A stretch of DNA of 64,000 bases. Origin: Candidatus Methylomirabilota bacterium. GTDB taxonomy: Bacteria; Methylomirabilota; Methylomirabilia; Methylomirabilales; Methylomirabilaceae. A program made the position numbers and the translations under genes. This document shows positions 31,404 to 40,616 of this stretch, in pieces. Positions within the stretch are counted from its first letter, which is position 1. Every line of letters begins with the position of its first letter. Below the pieces are notes generated by a model that saw nothing but the letters and a program-made list of their open reading frames with translations, was not told the origin of the DNA and ran no database searches. The stretch covers positions 1 through 64,000 of the forward strand of contig JACQQF010000026.1 in NCBI GenBank assembly GCA_016207095.1, written 5' to 3'.

Positions 31404-33472
31404 CGTGACCTCCCCGCTCCTCGCCGACGCGAGGGTTTCGCCTGTGGAGTCGCCCCTGCGGCCTTGCGGGTCGCCGGCCAGACCCCCAGCACGTCCTCGA
31501 CGGCGGCGCGCAACAATTCCGCTGCACTCCAGGCTTGCGCAATGCAGCCGCGCGGTCGGTGTGGCGCATCGCCGTCGAAGATCTCCGAGACCTGACCGAG
31601 ACCGGCGTCACTCAGGTGCTCGCGGAAGCCGGTCAGCCACTGCGAGGTCCTCTGACGACTTTTCTTGCTTCGACCGTTCACCTTCAGATAGGCCGTGATG
31701 AACGCCCCCATCAGCCATGGCCACACGGTCCCCTGGTGGTAGGCTCCGTCGCGGCTCCGCTGGTCGCCCTCGTATCGTCCACGATACTGCGGATCGCTCG
31801 GCGCGAGGCTCCTCAACCCGCACGGCGTAAGGAGCTCGCGCTCGACCACCTCGACCACGCGCCTCGCCTTCTCGCGCGGGAGCATCGTATGCGTCAGGCT
31901 GACGGCGAAGATTTGATTGGGCCGGATGGAGCCGTCGCGAGCGTCTCCGTCAACGACGTCGTAGAGACACCTGGCCTCTTCGTTCCAGAAGACGCGAATG
32001 AAGTTCTGCTTCGCCCGAGTCGCCATGTCGGCGTAACGTGTCCGGCCATCCCGGTCACCGAACACCTTCGCCAGGCGCTCCATGACGCAGAGTGCGTTGT
32101 ACCAGAGCGCCTGAATCTCCACGGGCTTGCCGTGGCGAGGCGTCACCACCCAATCGCCGACCTTGGCGTCCATCCAGGTCAGTTGCACCCCTGGTTCGCC
32201 CGAGGCGAGCAATCCGTCGCCATCCACGCGAATGCCGTAGCGCGTGCCGCGCGCGTGCCAGGCGATGATGTCGGTCAGCACCTCGTAGAGATTACCACGG
32301 ATGAAGGTGGCGTCGCCGGTGTATTCGGAGAGCGCGCGCACAGCCTCGAAGAACCAGAGGGTTGCGTCGACCGTGTTGTACTCGGGAGGCGCGCCAGCGT
32401 CCGGGAATCGGTTCGGGAATATGCCGCGATCGACGTGGCGGGCGAACTCCAGCAGAATGCTCTCGGCCACATCGAAGCGGCCCGTGACGAGCGCCAGTCC
32501 CGGCAACGCGATCATCGTGTCGCGACCCCAATCGCTGAACCAGTGGTAGCCGGCGATGACCGTCTTCTGATCCCCCCGCTTGACGATGTACTGATCGGCG
32601 CCCGCCGCAAGCGCTTGAACGAGTTCATCGTCAGACGGGGATGCCGCGAGCAGCGCCTTGCGCCGCTTGATCTCGGCCTTCCGATACCCCATGGCGCGGC
32701 TGACGTCGTGCCGCTCTGTTGACGCGATGACGGTCGCGCTCGTGCGATGAGTGAGATCGAACGTCAGCGCGAACGGGCTGAACAAGTCTTCTCTGAAGTC
32801 GAGGCCCCGCTCGAGCTCCGCTCGGTACTCGAAGTTCCGATACCAGAAGCCCGCCGCATCGAGCTCTTCGGCATCGTGTGAGAAGTGCAGCGCAGGCAGC
32901 CCGTCGTAAGGGGCCACCGTCGCCACATCCTTTTCCGTCTGGACGTGGGAATTGAGCGCGTCATTCTGGTGTGTCGTGCTGTGATAATCGCGAAACGCGA
33001 TGAGCGGGCGCACCTCAAGCTGCACGCGTCGACCATCGAGCGGCGGCCGAGGGGGAGCGTCACCACTGATGGGTCGTAGCTCGTATCGAATGACTGTGCT
33101 GTTTTCGCCCTGAAGCATGAACACAGACTTCTCGATCTCCACCCCTTCGGTCGCGTAGGTGAACACGGGAAATGGATCGAGCCGGAATCTTGTGAGGAAC
33201 TGGTAGCCGTGCGGATGCACGACGCCGGGATACTGGTTGGCCGATAGCTCGAAGCGTTGCCCATCGATGAGCAGCACCTCCTCCAACTTTGAGAGCAGGA
33301 CCAACCGGCTGGCGGGCGGCCGACCGGCGGCGATCAGCAGGCCGTGATAGCGCCGAGTGTTCAGACCGATGATGGTTGAGGAGGCAAAGCCGCCGAGCCC
33401 GTTGGTCTCCAGCCATTCACGCTTCAACGCGGCGTCGAGGTTACCGCATATGTCTCGACCGAATTCAATCAT
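31400..33472 (-). CDS. Glycogen debranching enzyme (amylo-alpha-1,6-glucosidase)
   Basis: 690 residues. The N-terminal GDE_N domain starts EWLETNGLGGFASSTIIGLN, then TRRYHGLLIAA. The C-terminal GH133 barrel has GYHWFSDWGRDTMIALPGLA, DATLWFFEAVRAL, AYHQGTVWPWLMGAF. It removes alpha-1,6 branch glucose from glycogen. The last 40 residues are Arg/Ala-rich and unconserved. Heads a coupled set with the small protein, flavoprotein and MOSC genes. Confidence 0.93.
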   Translation of the reverse strand: MIEFGRDICGNLDAALKREWLETNGLGGFASSTIIGLNTRRYHGLLIAAGRPPASRLVLLSKLEEVLLIDGQRFELSANQYPGVVHPHGYQFLTRFRLDPFPVFTYATEGVEIEKSVFMLQGENSTVIRYELRPISGDAPPRPPLDGRRVQLEVRPLIAFRDYHSTTHQNDALNSHVQTEKDVATVAPYDGLPALHFSHDAEELDAAGFWYRNFEYRAELERGLDFREDLFSPFALTFDLTHRTSATVIASTERHDVSRAMGYRKAEIKRRKALLAASPSDDELVQALAAGADQYIVKRGDQKTVIAGYHWFSDWGRDTMIALPGLALVTGRFDVAESILLEFARHVDRGIFPNRFPDAGAPPEYNTVDATLWFFEAVRALSEYTGDATFIRGNLYEVLTDIIAWHARGTRYGIRVDGDGLLASGEPGVQLTWMDAKVGDWVVTPRHGKPVEIQALWYNALCVMERLAKVFGDRDGRTRYADMATRAKQNFIRVFWNEEARCLYDVVDGDARDGSIRPNQIFAVSLTHTMLPREKARRVVEVVERELLTPCGLRSLAPSDPQYRGRYEGDQRSRDGAYHQGTVWPWLMGAFITAYLKVNGRSKKSRQRTSQWLTGFREHLSDAGLGQVSEIFDGDAPHRPRGCIAQAWSAAELLRAAVEDVLGVWPATRKAAGATPQAKPSRRRGAGRSR

Positions 33473-33550
33473 GGGTCGAGTCTCTCGTGTTCACTTGCCT
33501 TTGACGATGAAAAGAGGAGTAAGGATGCAGGGTGGCCAGCGTGGTGGACG

Positions 33551-33796
33551 TCAGCAGGCGCGGGCGGGTTGTGTGATCCGTTTCTCGAGAAATCGTCGTA
33601 TCCGGTTGCGTGTCTCAAGGGAGATCTCCTTTGAGGGGAGAGACCTGAGTGCCTCGACGCTCTTCCGGTACGTCTCAAGAAATAGCACACAATCGCGGCA
33701 ATCGTAAAGATGCGTATTACAGACCGCACGTGTCTGAGGGTCGAGCGTTGCAGACAGATAGTCGATGATCAGGGTCGTCACTTTTCGACAATTCAT
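33551..33796 (-). CDS. Zinc-finger anti-sigma-type protein (zf-HC2)
   Basis: 81 residues: CRKVTTLIIDYLSATLDPQT, then HLYDCRDCVLFLETYRKSVE. The H-x3-C-x2-C element plus the N-terminal Cys is the zf-HC2 zinc site found in anti-sigma factors. No transmembrane segment. It resembles the protein at 33922 and lies downstream of it on the same strand. Confidence 0.85.
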   Translation of the reverse strand: MNCRKVTTLIIDYLSATLDPQTRAVCNTHLYDCRDCVLFLETYRKSVEALRSLPSKEISLETRNRIRRFLEKRITQPARAC

Positions 33797-33921
33797 TCCG
33801 GCTCCTCAGGGGAGGAGATGAGACGGACAAAGAACCCGCCGCTCGTGTCCCTTTTACCTTAGACGCTGGGAAAGAAGGAAGGATGCGCGGAATGTGGAAG
33901 GGCTAGGAGGGTGGAGAGGGG

Positions 33922-34233
33922 TTAACGGTTAGGCGGCGATCCCTTGATCCTTTCTTGGAGGAACTGCCGGACCTGCTTCCGCATCTCCAAGGGGATGGAT
34001 TCGTAGCGCAGTGACTGAGCGGCTTGAACCGTTTTCTGGTAGGTCCTTATGAAGGCGATGCAGTCAGGGCACTCCCGCAGATGCGCTTTGAACGCCAAGG
34101 CTGTCTCAGCATCCAGTTCCCGGGTCATGTAGTCAAGGATTAACGCGGTAATCTGCTGACAGGTAATCTTGGCGTTCTTGGAACGTGGACGTTGGGGTGA
34201 GGTGTGTTCGACCATACGATGGGGGCTCATCAC
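33922..34233 (-). CDS. Zinc-finger anti-sigma factor (zf-HC2)
   Basis: 103 residues: ITCQQITALILDYMTRELDA, then HLRECPDCIAFIRTYQKTVQ. The H-x3-C-x2-C motif binds zinc and senses redox state in relatives. The ATG overlaps the sigma factor stop by four bases, the usual arrangement of a cognate anti-sigma factor. Soluble, so it is probably a cytoplasmic sensor. Confidence 0.88.
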   Translation of the reverse strand: MMSPHRMVEHTSPQRPRSKNAKITCQQITALILDYMTRELDAETALAFKAHLRECPDCIAFIRTYQKTVQAAQSLRYESIPLEMRKQVRQFLQERIKGSPPNR

Positions 34234-34877
34234 GAAGGTGAGTATCCGAGAGAGACCGCTAACTTTCCCCGCAAGAACAGACGGGCGCGATGGAGTCGCG
34301 CTTTGACCGCCGGAATGCTTACGCCCAGGGTTTCCCCGATCTCACGATTCGGAATCCCTTGCAGATCGCTCAGGACGATCACGGCCTTATCCAGCGGCGG
34401 GAGTTCCTCGAGGGCCTCTCGGATCAGCCGGTGCAGCTCCTGTTTCTCAAGGCGGAGATCGAGCTCATTCTCCCAGTTGAATACCGGCCTCACCTCGTGA
34501 TGCCCGTCCTCCTGGAATCGGGGCAAATAATCGTCCAGGAGGACCTCTTTGGTTCGCTTCCGCTTGCGGAGCCTGCTGAGGGCTACATTTGTGGTAAGAC
34601 GGTAGAGCCACGTGGAGAAGACTGATTCGCCTCGGAACGTCTTGACCTTCTGATGGACCGCCAGGAACACTTCCTGGACGACCTCTTCCGTCTCCGCCTC
34701 ATTGCCAATGAGCTTGAACGCCTGTCGGTAGACCTTGGTGACATGCTGGCGGAAGATCGCCTCAAAGGCCCCGTAGTCGCCGGCCTTCACCTGTTGGATG
34801 AGCACCCGCTCTTCGTCGTAGGAAGTCCGGCTCTTTGCCGTCGAATGAAGAAGCTCTGTCGATCCCCTCTGGCCCAT
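34230..34877 (-). CDS. ECF-type RNA polymerase sigma factor
   Basis: 215 residues from the ATG at 34877 (an open frame further upstream crosses a hairpin and is unlikely). Region 2: FEAIFRQHVTKVYRQAFKLI, then EEVVQEVFLAVHQKVKTFRG, FSTWLYRLTTNVALSRLRKR. Region 4: LDKAVIVLSDLQGIPNREIG, then ETLGVSIPAVKARLHRARLF. Directs transcription of a stress or envelope regulon and is likely held by the anti-sigma protein encoded next. Confidence 0.92.
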   Translation of the reverse strand: MGQRGSTELLHSTAKSRTSYDEERVLIQQVKAGDYGAFEAIFRQHVTKVYRQAFKLIGNEAETEEVVQEVFLAVHQKVKTFRGESVFSTWLYRLTTNVALSRLRKRKRTKEVLLDDYLPRFQEDGHHEVRPVFNWENELDLRLEKQELHRLIREALEELPPLDKAVIVLSDLQGIPNREIGETLGVSIPAVKARLHRARLFLRGKLAVSLGYSPS

Positions 34878-34948
34878 TGTCACCGCCCTCGGCCCCTTTT
34901 CACAGAGGGAAGATACCAGTTCCCACTTAAATGACGTCGTCAATGCCG

Positions 34949-34980
34949 AGCAGAGGGCCGGACGCTTCCGGCCCTCTGCA
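34949..34980 (-). terminator. GC-rich hairpin after small secreted protein 3
   Basis: GCAGAGGGCCGG pairs with CCGGCCCTCTGC around a 6-base loop. Nearly the same stem as at 5293-5324. It separates small protein 3 from the sigma factor gene. Confidence 0.65.
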
Positions 34981-35002
34981 CCGACACCATGCCGCAAGCG
35001 CG

Positions 35003-35311
35003 TTACTTGCAGAGACCCGGAGCGAAGCCGGTCGCCAGGAGAGCGTCGGGGACGCTCTTGCAGTAGTCGCCTGCCGCTTTGTCGACCATCGCCGTCATCG
35101 CGCCCGCCCGCTTGGTGATCTTCAGGAGCTCGGCCTGGATCGCGGCCAGCTCCTTTTTGAGGGCCATCAGGTCGTTCCCGGTCGCCTTCATCATCGCCTT
35201 GTCAGACTGGATCATCTCTGCCGCCCCGGCGGGGGAAATGGCGAAGCCAGGGCCGATCAGGGTGACGACGAGCGTGGCGAGGAGCCCTACGATCATCGCA
35301 GTGCGTGTCAT
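35003..35311 (-). CDS. Small secreted helical protein, paralogue 3
   Basis: 102 residues from the ATG at 35311 (AAAGGAGGTGAGAAC upstream). Signal peptide MTRTAMIVGLLATLVVTLIG; mature Met-rich start EMIQSDKAMMKATGNDLM; helix ALKKELAAIQAELLKITKRA; C-terminus YC-x-SVPDALLATGFAPGLCK. Very close to paralogues 1 and 2. It follows the receiver gene by 34 bases, and the pair is probably one sigma-54-controlled operon. Confidence 0.82.
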   Translation of the reverse strand: MTRTAMIVGLLATLVVTLIGPGFAISPAGAAEMIQSDKAMMKATGNDLMALKKELAAIQAELLKITKRAGAMTAMVDKAAGDYCKSVPDALLATGFAPGLCK

Positions 35312-35345
35312 GTTCTCACCTCCTTTCATGTGGCAGTTCTGCTAC

Positions 35346-35729
35346 TCAGGGAGTGGCAGAGGTTCCCGGGCGGCGCGAGGCGCTCGCCTCGTGGATGGTG
35401 GTCAGCAGGATCTCTCGAACCAGGGGCTTCTCCAACACCCTAAAGGCCCCGGCCTGCAATAATTGATTGGTTGACGCGAACGATGGTTGACTGGCGAGGA
35501 GAATCACCGGGGTGAGAGGGGCGACCTCGTTCAGGAGGGGAAGGGCCGTCGCGGCATTAAGGCCGGGGAGATGCATGTCGAGCAACAGGAGATCGTACTC
35601 CTCGGCTATGAGGGTCCGGACGGCTTCTGTAAGGTTGTTCAGCACGCGCACCTCGATTCCCTCTCTTCGAGCAAAGGAGCTTAGCTGCTCCGCGTCGTGA
35701 TAATCGTCATCAACCACCAGGATTCGCAC
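35346..35729 (-). CDS. Stand-alone response-regulator receiver domain
   Basis: 127 residues: acidic pocket MRILVVDDDYHDAEQLSSFA, phosphoacceptor Asp in DLLLLDMHLPGLNAA, and the conserved Lys in RVLEKPLVREILL. No output domain. It may act as a phosphate sink or in a phosphorelay with the kinase at 37364-40426. A sigma-54 promoter lies 40 bases upstream. Confidence 0.88.
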   Translation of the reverse strand: MRILVVDDDYHDAEQLSSFARREGIEVRVLNNLTEAVRTLIAEEYDLLLLDMHLPGLNAATALPLLNEVAPLTPVILLASQPSFASTNQLLQAGAFRVLEKPLVREILLTTIHEASASRRPGTSATP

Positions 35730-35768
35730 AGTCTCCTCTTTTCCAGGTCATCTACGTGTTGTCTTAAT

Positions 35769-35785
35769 GGCAAAATGAGTGCCAA
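35769..35785 (-). promoter_or_regulatory. Sigma-54 (RpoN) promoter
   Basis: On the minus strand TTGGCAC-TCATT-TTGCC matches the -24/-12 consensus TGGCAC-N5-TTGC exactly. About 40 bases before the receiver gene start. Confidence 0.75.
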
Positions 35786-35823
35786 GAGGGCTTCGTTTTT
35801 GAAGTATTGAATTTCAAAAAGGT

Positions 35824-35841
35824 GATCGTGTGAGAACGATC
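35824..35841. promoter_or_regulatory. Inverted repeat, candidate activator binding site
   Basis: GATCGT-N6-ACGATC is a perfect dyad about 40-55 bases upstream of the -24 element. It is a plausible enhancer site for the NtrC-type protein encoded next door. The rest of the 35730-35999 gap has no supported gene. Confidence 0.5.
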
Positions 35842-35999
35842 CGGGGTGGGGTCGCGTGGTAGGGTGATTTGCCCGAAGATCAGCCTCGTGTTCGGGCAGG
35901 TTGTCGGGCAATCCCGATCAGTGCCCCTATTTCCGGGTACGTCGCAGGGAGTGCCCCGGGGGCCCGCAACGATGCTAGGCGAAGTTAATTGGATCGGCG

Positions 36000-37355
36000 C
36001 TAGGCGAGGTATTCTTCGGGGCGGATCTGGTAGGTCAGGACCTTTCGGTAGAGCGTCTTCGGGTCGATGCCGAGGATGGCGGCGGCCTTTCCACGATGGC
36101 CCCGGACCTGCTGCAGCACGTCAACGATATGCCTGCGCTCCTGCGCGTGGAGTCGTCGGGATTCTGATCCCTCTTGCTTGCCGCCCGCCTGGAGATCTAA
36201 CGGCAGGTCCTGCAACTCGATCAGCTCTCCCGGCGCCAGCATGAGGGCGCGCTGAATCACATGCTTGAGTTCCCGCACATTGCCCGGCCAGGGATAACGT
36301 AGGAGAGCGTGTTCGGCATCCTCCGAAAGCCGCATCGGCGAAAGGGAGGGGCGATCGACAAGGAAGTGCCCGGCAAGCAGCAGGATATCCTCCGGTCGCT
36401 CCCTCAAGGGTGGGAGTGTGATGGTGACTGTATTAATTCGATAGAACAGGTCCTGTCGGAACTCCCCCTGGCGCACCGCGTCGGCCAAGTCTGTATTGGT
36501 GGCGGCCACGACCCGAACATCGACCTGTCGCGGCCGGGTCCCCCCGACGCGGTAGAACGACTGCGTCTCAAGAGCCCTGAGCAGCTTCACCTGGCTGTCA
36601 AGCGGCATCTCGCCGATCTCGTCCAGCAAGACCGTCCCTTTATCAGCCATCTCGAACAGGCCCGGCTTAGTAGCGTGGGCGCCCGTGAAGGCGCCTCGCT
36701 CGTGGCCAAACAGCTCGCTCTCCAGGATCTCCCGTTGAAGCCCTCCGCAGTGGATGGCGACGAACGGGCCAGTCTTCCGCGGTGATCGACCGTGAATAGC
36801 CCTCGCCAGCAGATCCTTGCCGGTGCCGCTCTCTCCAAGGATGAGGACCGAGGAGTCGGTCGGAGCGGCTCGATTGATCAGTTTCAGCACCCCTAACATC
36901 TTGGGGCTTTCGGTGATCAGCTCTGATTCTTCCTGTGCGGACTCCAGCCTTGACCGAAGAAGAAGATTCTCGCCGACGAGGCGTCGCTTCTCGAACGCCT
37001 TCCGGATGAGCAGATCGAGTTTTTCGATCTTACACGGTTTGGTCACATAGTCGTACGCCCCCAGCTTCACGGCCTCAATGGCTGTCGCGGTGCTGGCGTA
37101 GCCGGTCATGACGATGACCTCTGGGGGTTCAGGGTGCTCTCGCAAGCGGCGCATCACGTCGATTCCGCCCAGGCCAGGCATCTTAAGATCGAGGAGGACG
37201 ACATCCGCTGGGCTCTGTTGCAGAACCTCCAGGGCCTTGACGCCGTCTTCGGCTGCCCAAGCCTGGTACCCACGGCGCTCCAGTTCTCGGACCAGGAGTT
37301 TCCGAAAATTCGCTTCATCGTCCGCGACCAGGACTCGGATGGTGGATGGCTTCAT
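36000..37355 (-). CDS. NtrC-family sigma-54-dependent response regulator
   Basis: 451 residues from the ATG at 37355. The receiver domain ([20 protein letters not shown]; phospho-Asp in [16 protein letters not shown]) is followed by the AAA+ domain with Walker [20 protein letters not shown], the sigma-54 contact loop [12 protein letters not shown] (GAFTGA intact), and Walker [14 protein letters not shown] Fis-type helix-turn-helix at the C-terminus is [20 protein letters not shown]. The frame is open far upstream but that part is the shadow of the kinase gene. Cognate kinase ends eight bases before it. Confidence 0.94.
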   Translation of the reverse strand: MKPSTIRVLVADDEANFRKLLVRELERRGYQAWAAEDGVKALEVLQQSPADVVLLDLKMPGLGGIDVMRRLREHPEPPEVIVMTGYASTATAIEAVKLGAYDYVTKPCKIEKLDLLIRKAFEKRRLVGENLLLRSRLESAQEESELITESPKMLGVLKLINRAAPTDSSVLILGESGTGKDLLARAIHGRSPRKTGPFVAIHCGGLQREILESELFGHERGAFTGAHATKPGLFEMADKGTVLLDEIGEMPLDSQVKLLRALETQSFYRVGGTRPRQVDVRVVAATNTDLADAVRQGEFRQDLFYRINTVTITLPPLRERPEDILLLAGHFLVDRPSLSPMRLSEDAEHALLRYPWPGNVRELKHVIQRALMLAPGELIELQDLPLDLQAGGKQEGSESRRLHAQERRHIVDVLQQVRGHRGKAAAILGIDPKTLYRKVLTYQIRPEEYLA

Positions 37356-37363
37356 ACGGTTCC

Positions 37364-40300
37364 TCAGACGCCCTCTCGAGGGATCGGAAGGATAATCCGG
37401 AACTGGCTTCCACGCCCAACCTCGGATTCGACCTCCATCTGACCGCCGTGTTCCGCCACAATGCTGTGACAGATCGCCAGGCCGAGCCCGGTCCCCCGCT
37501 GTTCGCCCTTGGTGGTGAAGAACGGCTCGAAGATCTTTCCGAGCAGTTCCGGAGGAATTCCACACCCGGTATCTTCGAACTCGATGGCGACTTCGTTGCC
37601 GGCCTGAGTGGCCCGCTTGAGGGTCCGGACGGTCAGCCTGCCCTTTCCGCGGCACGCCTCCAGCGCATTGACAGCCAGTGCCAGGAACACCTGGCGAAGC
37701 CGATTCTGATTGGTCTGAAGAATAGGAATGTGAGGATCGAGTTCGAAATGGAGCGCAAGATTGTTGAATCGAGGTTGGTGGGAGGTTGGTTCCAACGATT
37801 TCTCCAGAATATGATTGATGTCGGTCGGCTCCCGATCGCCGCCCTCGGCGCGAACGAACTGGAGGAGACTCCCGGTGATCTCCTTGCATCGATACGCCTC
37901 TTCCTCGATCACCGCGAGATACTCGGGAAATTCCTGGAACGCGGCCTGCGCGCGAAGCAACGGGTCGGTCGCCCTGTCTAACAAGCCCTCGGCGCAGCCG
38001 GCGATCGTGGCCAGAGGATTATTGATCTCGTGAGCCACCCCGGCGGCCAGTTGCCCTAATGAGGCCAGCTTCTCCGCCTGCAAGAGCCGATGCTGTATAG
38101 TGGCCCGTTCCTCCTCGGCTCGCCGCAGATCTGTAATGTCCCGCGCGATCCCCATGATGACCCGGCGCCCACCGAATTCCGCCAGGCGAGCGCTGATGCT
38201 CAGGGGGATGAGCCGGCCGTCACGAGTCCGTAGATTCGTGCCCTCGAAGCTCATAATCGCACCCTGTTGCAGAACCCCCTTGACGATCGCCTCCGCTTTC
38301 TCGCGCTCTTCAATGGGGTGGATGTCGGGAATCCGCATGCGGCGGAGCTCATCGGCAGAGTAGCCCGAGGTGGCAACCGCTTGCGGGTTCGCATCAAGGA
38401 TCGCGGCATTCTCAGGATCGATGAGGAAGATGGGATCGTTGGCGCTTTCGAATAGGGTCCGGTACTTCTCCTCGGATGCCTTCAAGGCTTGCTCAAATCG
38501 CTTCCGGTCGGTGATATCCCGGAGGATAGCCATGGCGCCCAGCACCTGCCCATCAGGTCCCAATAGGGGAGAAAGTGTCAGACTGACATCAATGGCGTGG
38601 CCGTCCTTGTGGTATCGGACCGTCTCGTGATAGACGGTTTGCCTGCTCTCCATCGCCTGTGCGACCTTGACTCTTGCCTCCTCCCACAGCTCCTCAGGAA
38701 CAAAGCGTGCCGGGTGCCCGACGACCTCTTCCCTGTTCCAGCCAAGGATCTGCTCTGCGCCGCGGCTCCATGTCCTGATCGTGAGATCGGGATTGACGGT
38801 GATAATGCCATCGTGGGAGCTTTCGATCACCTGCTCCAGGTAGGTCTTGGACTCCATGACCTGCTTGTGCAGACGAGCGTTCTGCAGCGCGACCCCCACC
38901 TGTTTGCCGACGGTGGCCAGCAGCTCAAGTTCATCGGGCGAATAGTGCCGGGCGTTTTTGCTGGCCAGTACAATCACCCCGAGGATATCCGCCTCAGCGA
39001 TGAGCTGGGCGCCTGCGATGGTTTCGATCTGCTCTTGACCGAGCAGCGGGAACTGAGAGGTCATGGGCTGCTGGTCTACCCGGACGACCGCAGGGTGCCT
39101 CAATTGGGCGATCTGGCCCGGCACCCCCTCGCCAACCTTCAGGGTCTTCACCCGCGCCGCAAGGCGATCCGAGAGCCCTTGATGGTGTGTGAGGTGGAGC
39201 AGTCCGTCGCCTCCAAGCAGGAAGATGGCGCCCGCGTCGGCGCCGAAGACCTCACACACCTTGGACAGGGCCTCGCGCAGCACCTGGTCCAGATCGAGCG
39301 AACGGCTCATCGCTGAGGCGATCGTATTCAGCGTGGCGAGCTGAGTCGTGCGACGCTCTTGCTGCAACTGGGCCGTCCGCAAGCTGCCCGCCATCCGGTT
39401 AAAATCTTCGGTCAGCTCGCCGATCTCGTCGCTGGAGACTCTCTCGATCCGCGCGTCGAGCCGGCCTTCGCCTATCGCCCTGGCCCCCTTGGCCAGGCGC
39501 CGGACCGGCTCGGCGATCCGTCGGGAGAGGAACGTGCCGAGGATAAAGGCGATGGTCAGCGCCGTGGCGATGAGGGCGGCGGCCTGTCTCATCTTTTGCA
39601 TGAAGCCGGCCTGAGCGCGAGAGAGTGGGATGCTGACGAGGATCGACCAGGGTGCCCGGCTCGTCGCTGCAAAGGCATTGAGCTGATCCGTGCCGTCCAG
39701 CGAGGGGCCCTCGACGAATCCGCGATCGTTCTTGGTTGATTCCTGGAAGAGGGCGTGATCAATGACGCGCCAGCCCATCCATTCCGTCTTCGGCGGGAGG
39801 CGCAGCAGGACCGTGCCGCGTCGATCAAGGACGACGATCGTTGCGTCAGTCGGGAGCATGAGCCGGCCGAAGGCTTTTTGAAGGCCCTGGAGGTCGATGG
39901 GCGCCGCGACCGCGCCGCGAAACCGATCATTTCGGTCACGGATAGGATCCGCAATGACCACGTGTGCGAGGCCGGTTAATCTGTCGGGGATCAGCTCGCT
40001 GACCACTGGGCGGCGTGTGAGGGAGATCTCTTGGAACCACTGACGGTCCGCGTAGGAGACCCCCTGCCCTGGCGGGGAATCGATCGCCGAGGCGATCGGA
40101 TCCCCTCGCTCGTCCACCACAATCAGGTTCAGGAAGTATGGGAATTTCGGCTTGAGGTTCTTCACCAGGAGGTTGAGCAGCCATCGATCCCTGACCGTGA
40201 CGGCAGGGGTCTCGGCCACGGTCATCAGCACCTGCTCGGTCGCGGTGACAAACTCGTCGGCGATGGTTGCGCCCGAGGACGCGAAGCGAAGGGTCTCGAG

Positions 40301-40426
40301 CTGGATCATGCCGCGTTCGGCTTGCAGCTCGCGATAGGACCAATAGAGACTGAGGGCCAGGAATGGAATGAGGGTCGCCATCATCGACCCGATCAGTTTT
40401 TCACGGATTCCCCACCGGATCTTCAC
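37364..40426 (-). CDS. Multidomain sensor histidine kinase (dCache-HAMP-GAF-PAS-PAS-HisKA-HATPase)
   Basis: 1020 residues. TM1 ([18 protein letters not shown]) and TM2 ([17 protein letters not shown]) bracket a periplasmic Cache-type sensor of about 240 residues. Then HAMP ([20 protein letters not shown]), GAF (about 375-520), two PAS domains (about 540-660 and 670-790), HisKA with the phospho-His in [15 protein letters not shown], and the HATPase with N box [41 protein letters not shown]. It phosphorylates the NtrC-type partner. The signal is unknown, but the domain set implies an extracellular ligand plus cytoplasmic cues. Confidence 0.93.
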   Translation of the reverse strand: MKIRWGIREKLIGSMMATLIPFLALSLYWSYRELQAERGMIQLETLRFASSGATIADEFVTATEQVLMTVAETPAVTVRDRWLLNLLVKNLKPKFPYFLNLIVVDERGDPIASAIDSPPGQGVSYADRQWFQEISLTRRPVVSELIPDRLTGLAHVVIADPIRDRNDRFRGAVAAPIDLQGLQKAFGRLMLPTDATIVVLDRRGTVLLRLPPKTEWMGWRVIDHALFQESTKNDRGFVEGPSLDGTDQLNAFAATSRAPWSILVSIPLSRAQAGFMQKMRQAAALIATALTIAFILGTFLSRRIAEPVRRLAKGARAIGEGRLDARIERVSSDEIGELTEDFNRMAGSLRTAQLQQERRTTQLATLNTIASAMSRSLDLDQVLREALSKVCEVFGADAGAIFLLGGDGLLHLTHHQGLSDRLAARVKTLKVGEGVPGQIAQLRHPAVVRVDQQPMTSQFPLLGQEQIETIAGAQLIAEADILGVIVLASKNARHYSPDELELLATVGKQVGVALQNARLHKQVMESKTYLEQVIESSHDGIITVNPDLTIRTWSRGAEQILGWNREEVVGHPARFVPEELWEEARVKVAQAMESRQTVYHETVRYHKDGHAIDVSLTLSPLLGPDGQVLGAMAILRDITDRKRFEQALKASEEKYRTLFESANDPIFLIDPENAAILDANPQAVATSGYSADELRRMRIPDIHPIEEREKAEAIVKGVLQQGAIMSFEGTNLRTRDGRLIPLSISARLAEFGGRRVIMGIARDITDLRRAEEERATIQHRLLQAEKLASLGQLAAGVAHEINNPLATIAGCAEGLLDRATDPLLRAQAAFQEFPEYLAVIEEEAYRCKEITGSLLQFVRAEGGDREPTDINHILEKSLEPTSHQPRFNNLALHFELDPHIPILQTNQNRLRQVFLALAVNALEACRGKGRLTVRTLKRATQAGNEVAIEFEDTGCGIPPELLGKIFEPFFTTKGEQRGTGLGLAICHSIVAEHGGQMEVESEVGRGSQFRIILPIPREGV

Positions 40427-40616
40427 CGCGCTCCAGTCCTCCCACCGGGATCGGCTTCACGTGCTGTCCATCATGCCACAAGGCCTTTTGACAAGGCAAG
40501 CGATAAGGCCGCCGGCAGGCGCACATTCGCCCGTCCCATTCCCCGTGGATCAGCAGACCAAATGCCTTGACGAGGCTATGCGATGATGGTATAAAAGCCT
40601 CAGGGATAGATGATAG

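Noticed and set aside
34878..34997. Upstream extension of the sigma factor
   Set aside because: It crosses the 3' hairpin of small protein 3 and has no conserved residues; the ATG at 34877 fits the family start.
35681..35911. Minus-strand frame covering the sigma-54 promoter
   Set aside because: No family, no ribosome-binding site, and it overlaps a well-formed promoter and the receiver start.
37356..37889. Long N-terminal extension of the NtrC-type gene
   Set aside because: It is an overlapping frame inside the kinase gene; the receiver domain starts at the ATG at 37355.
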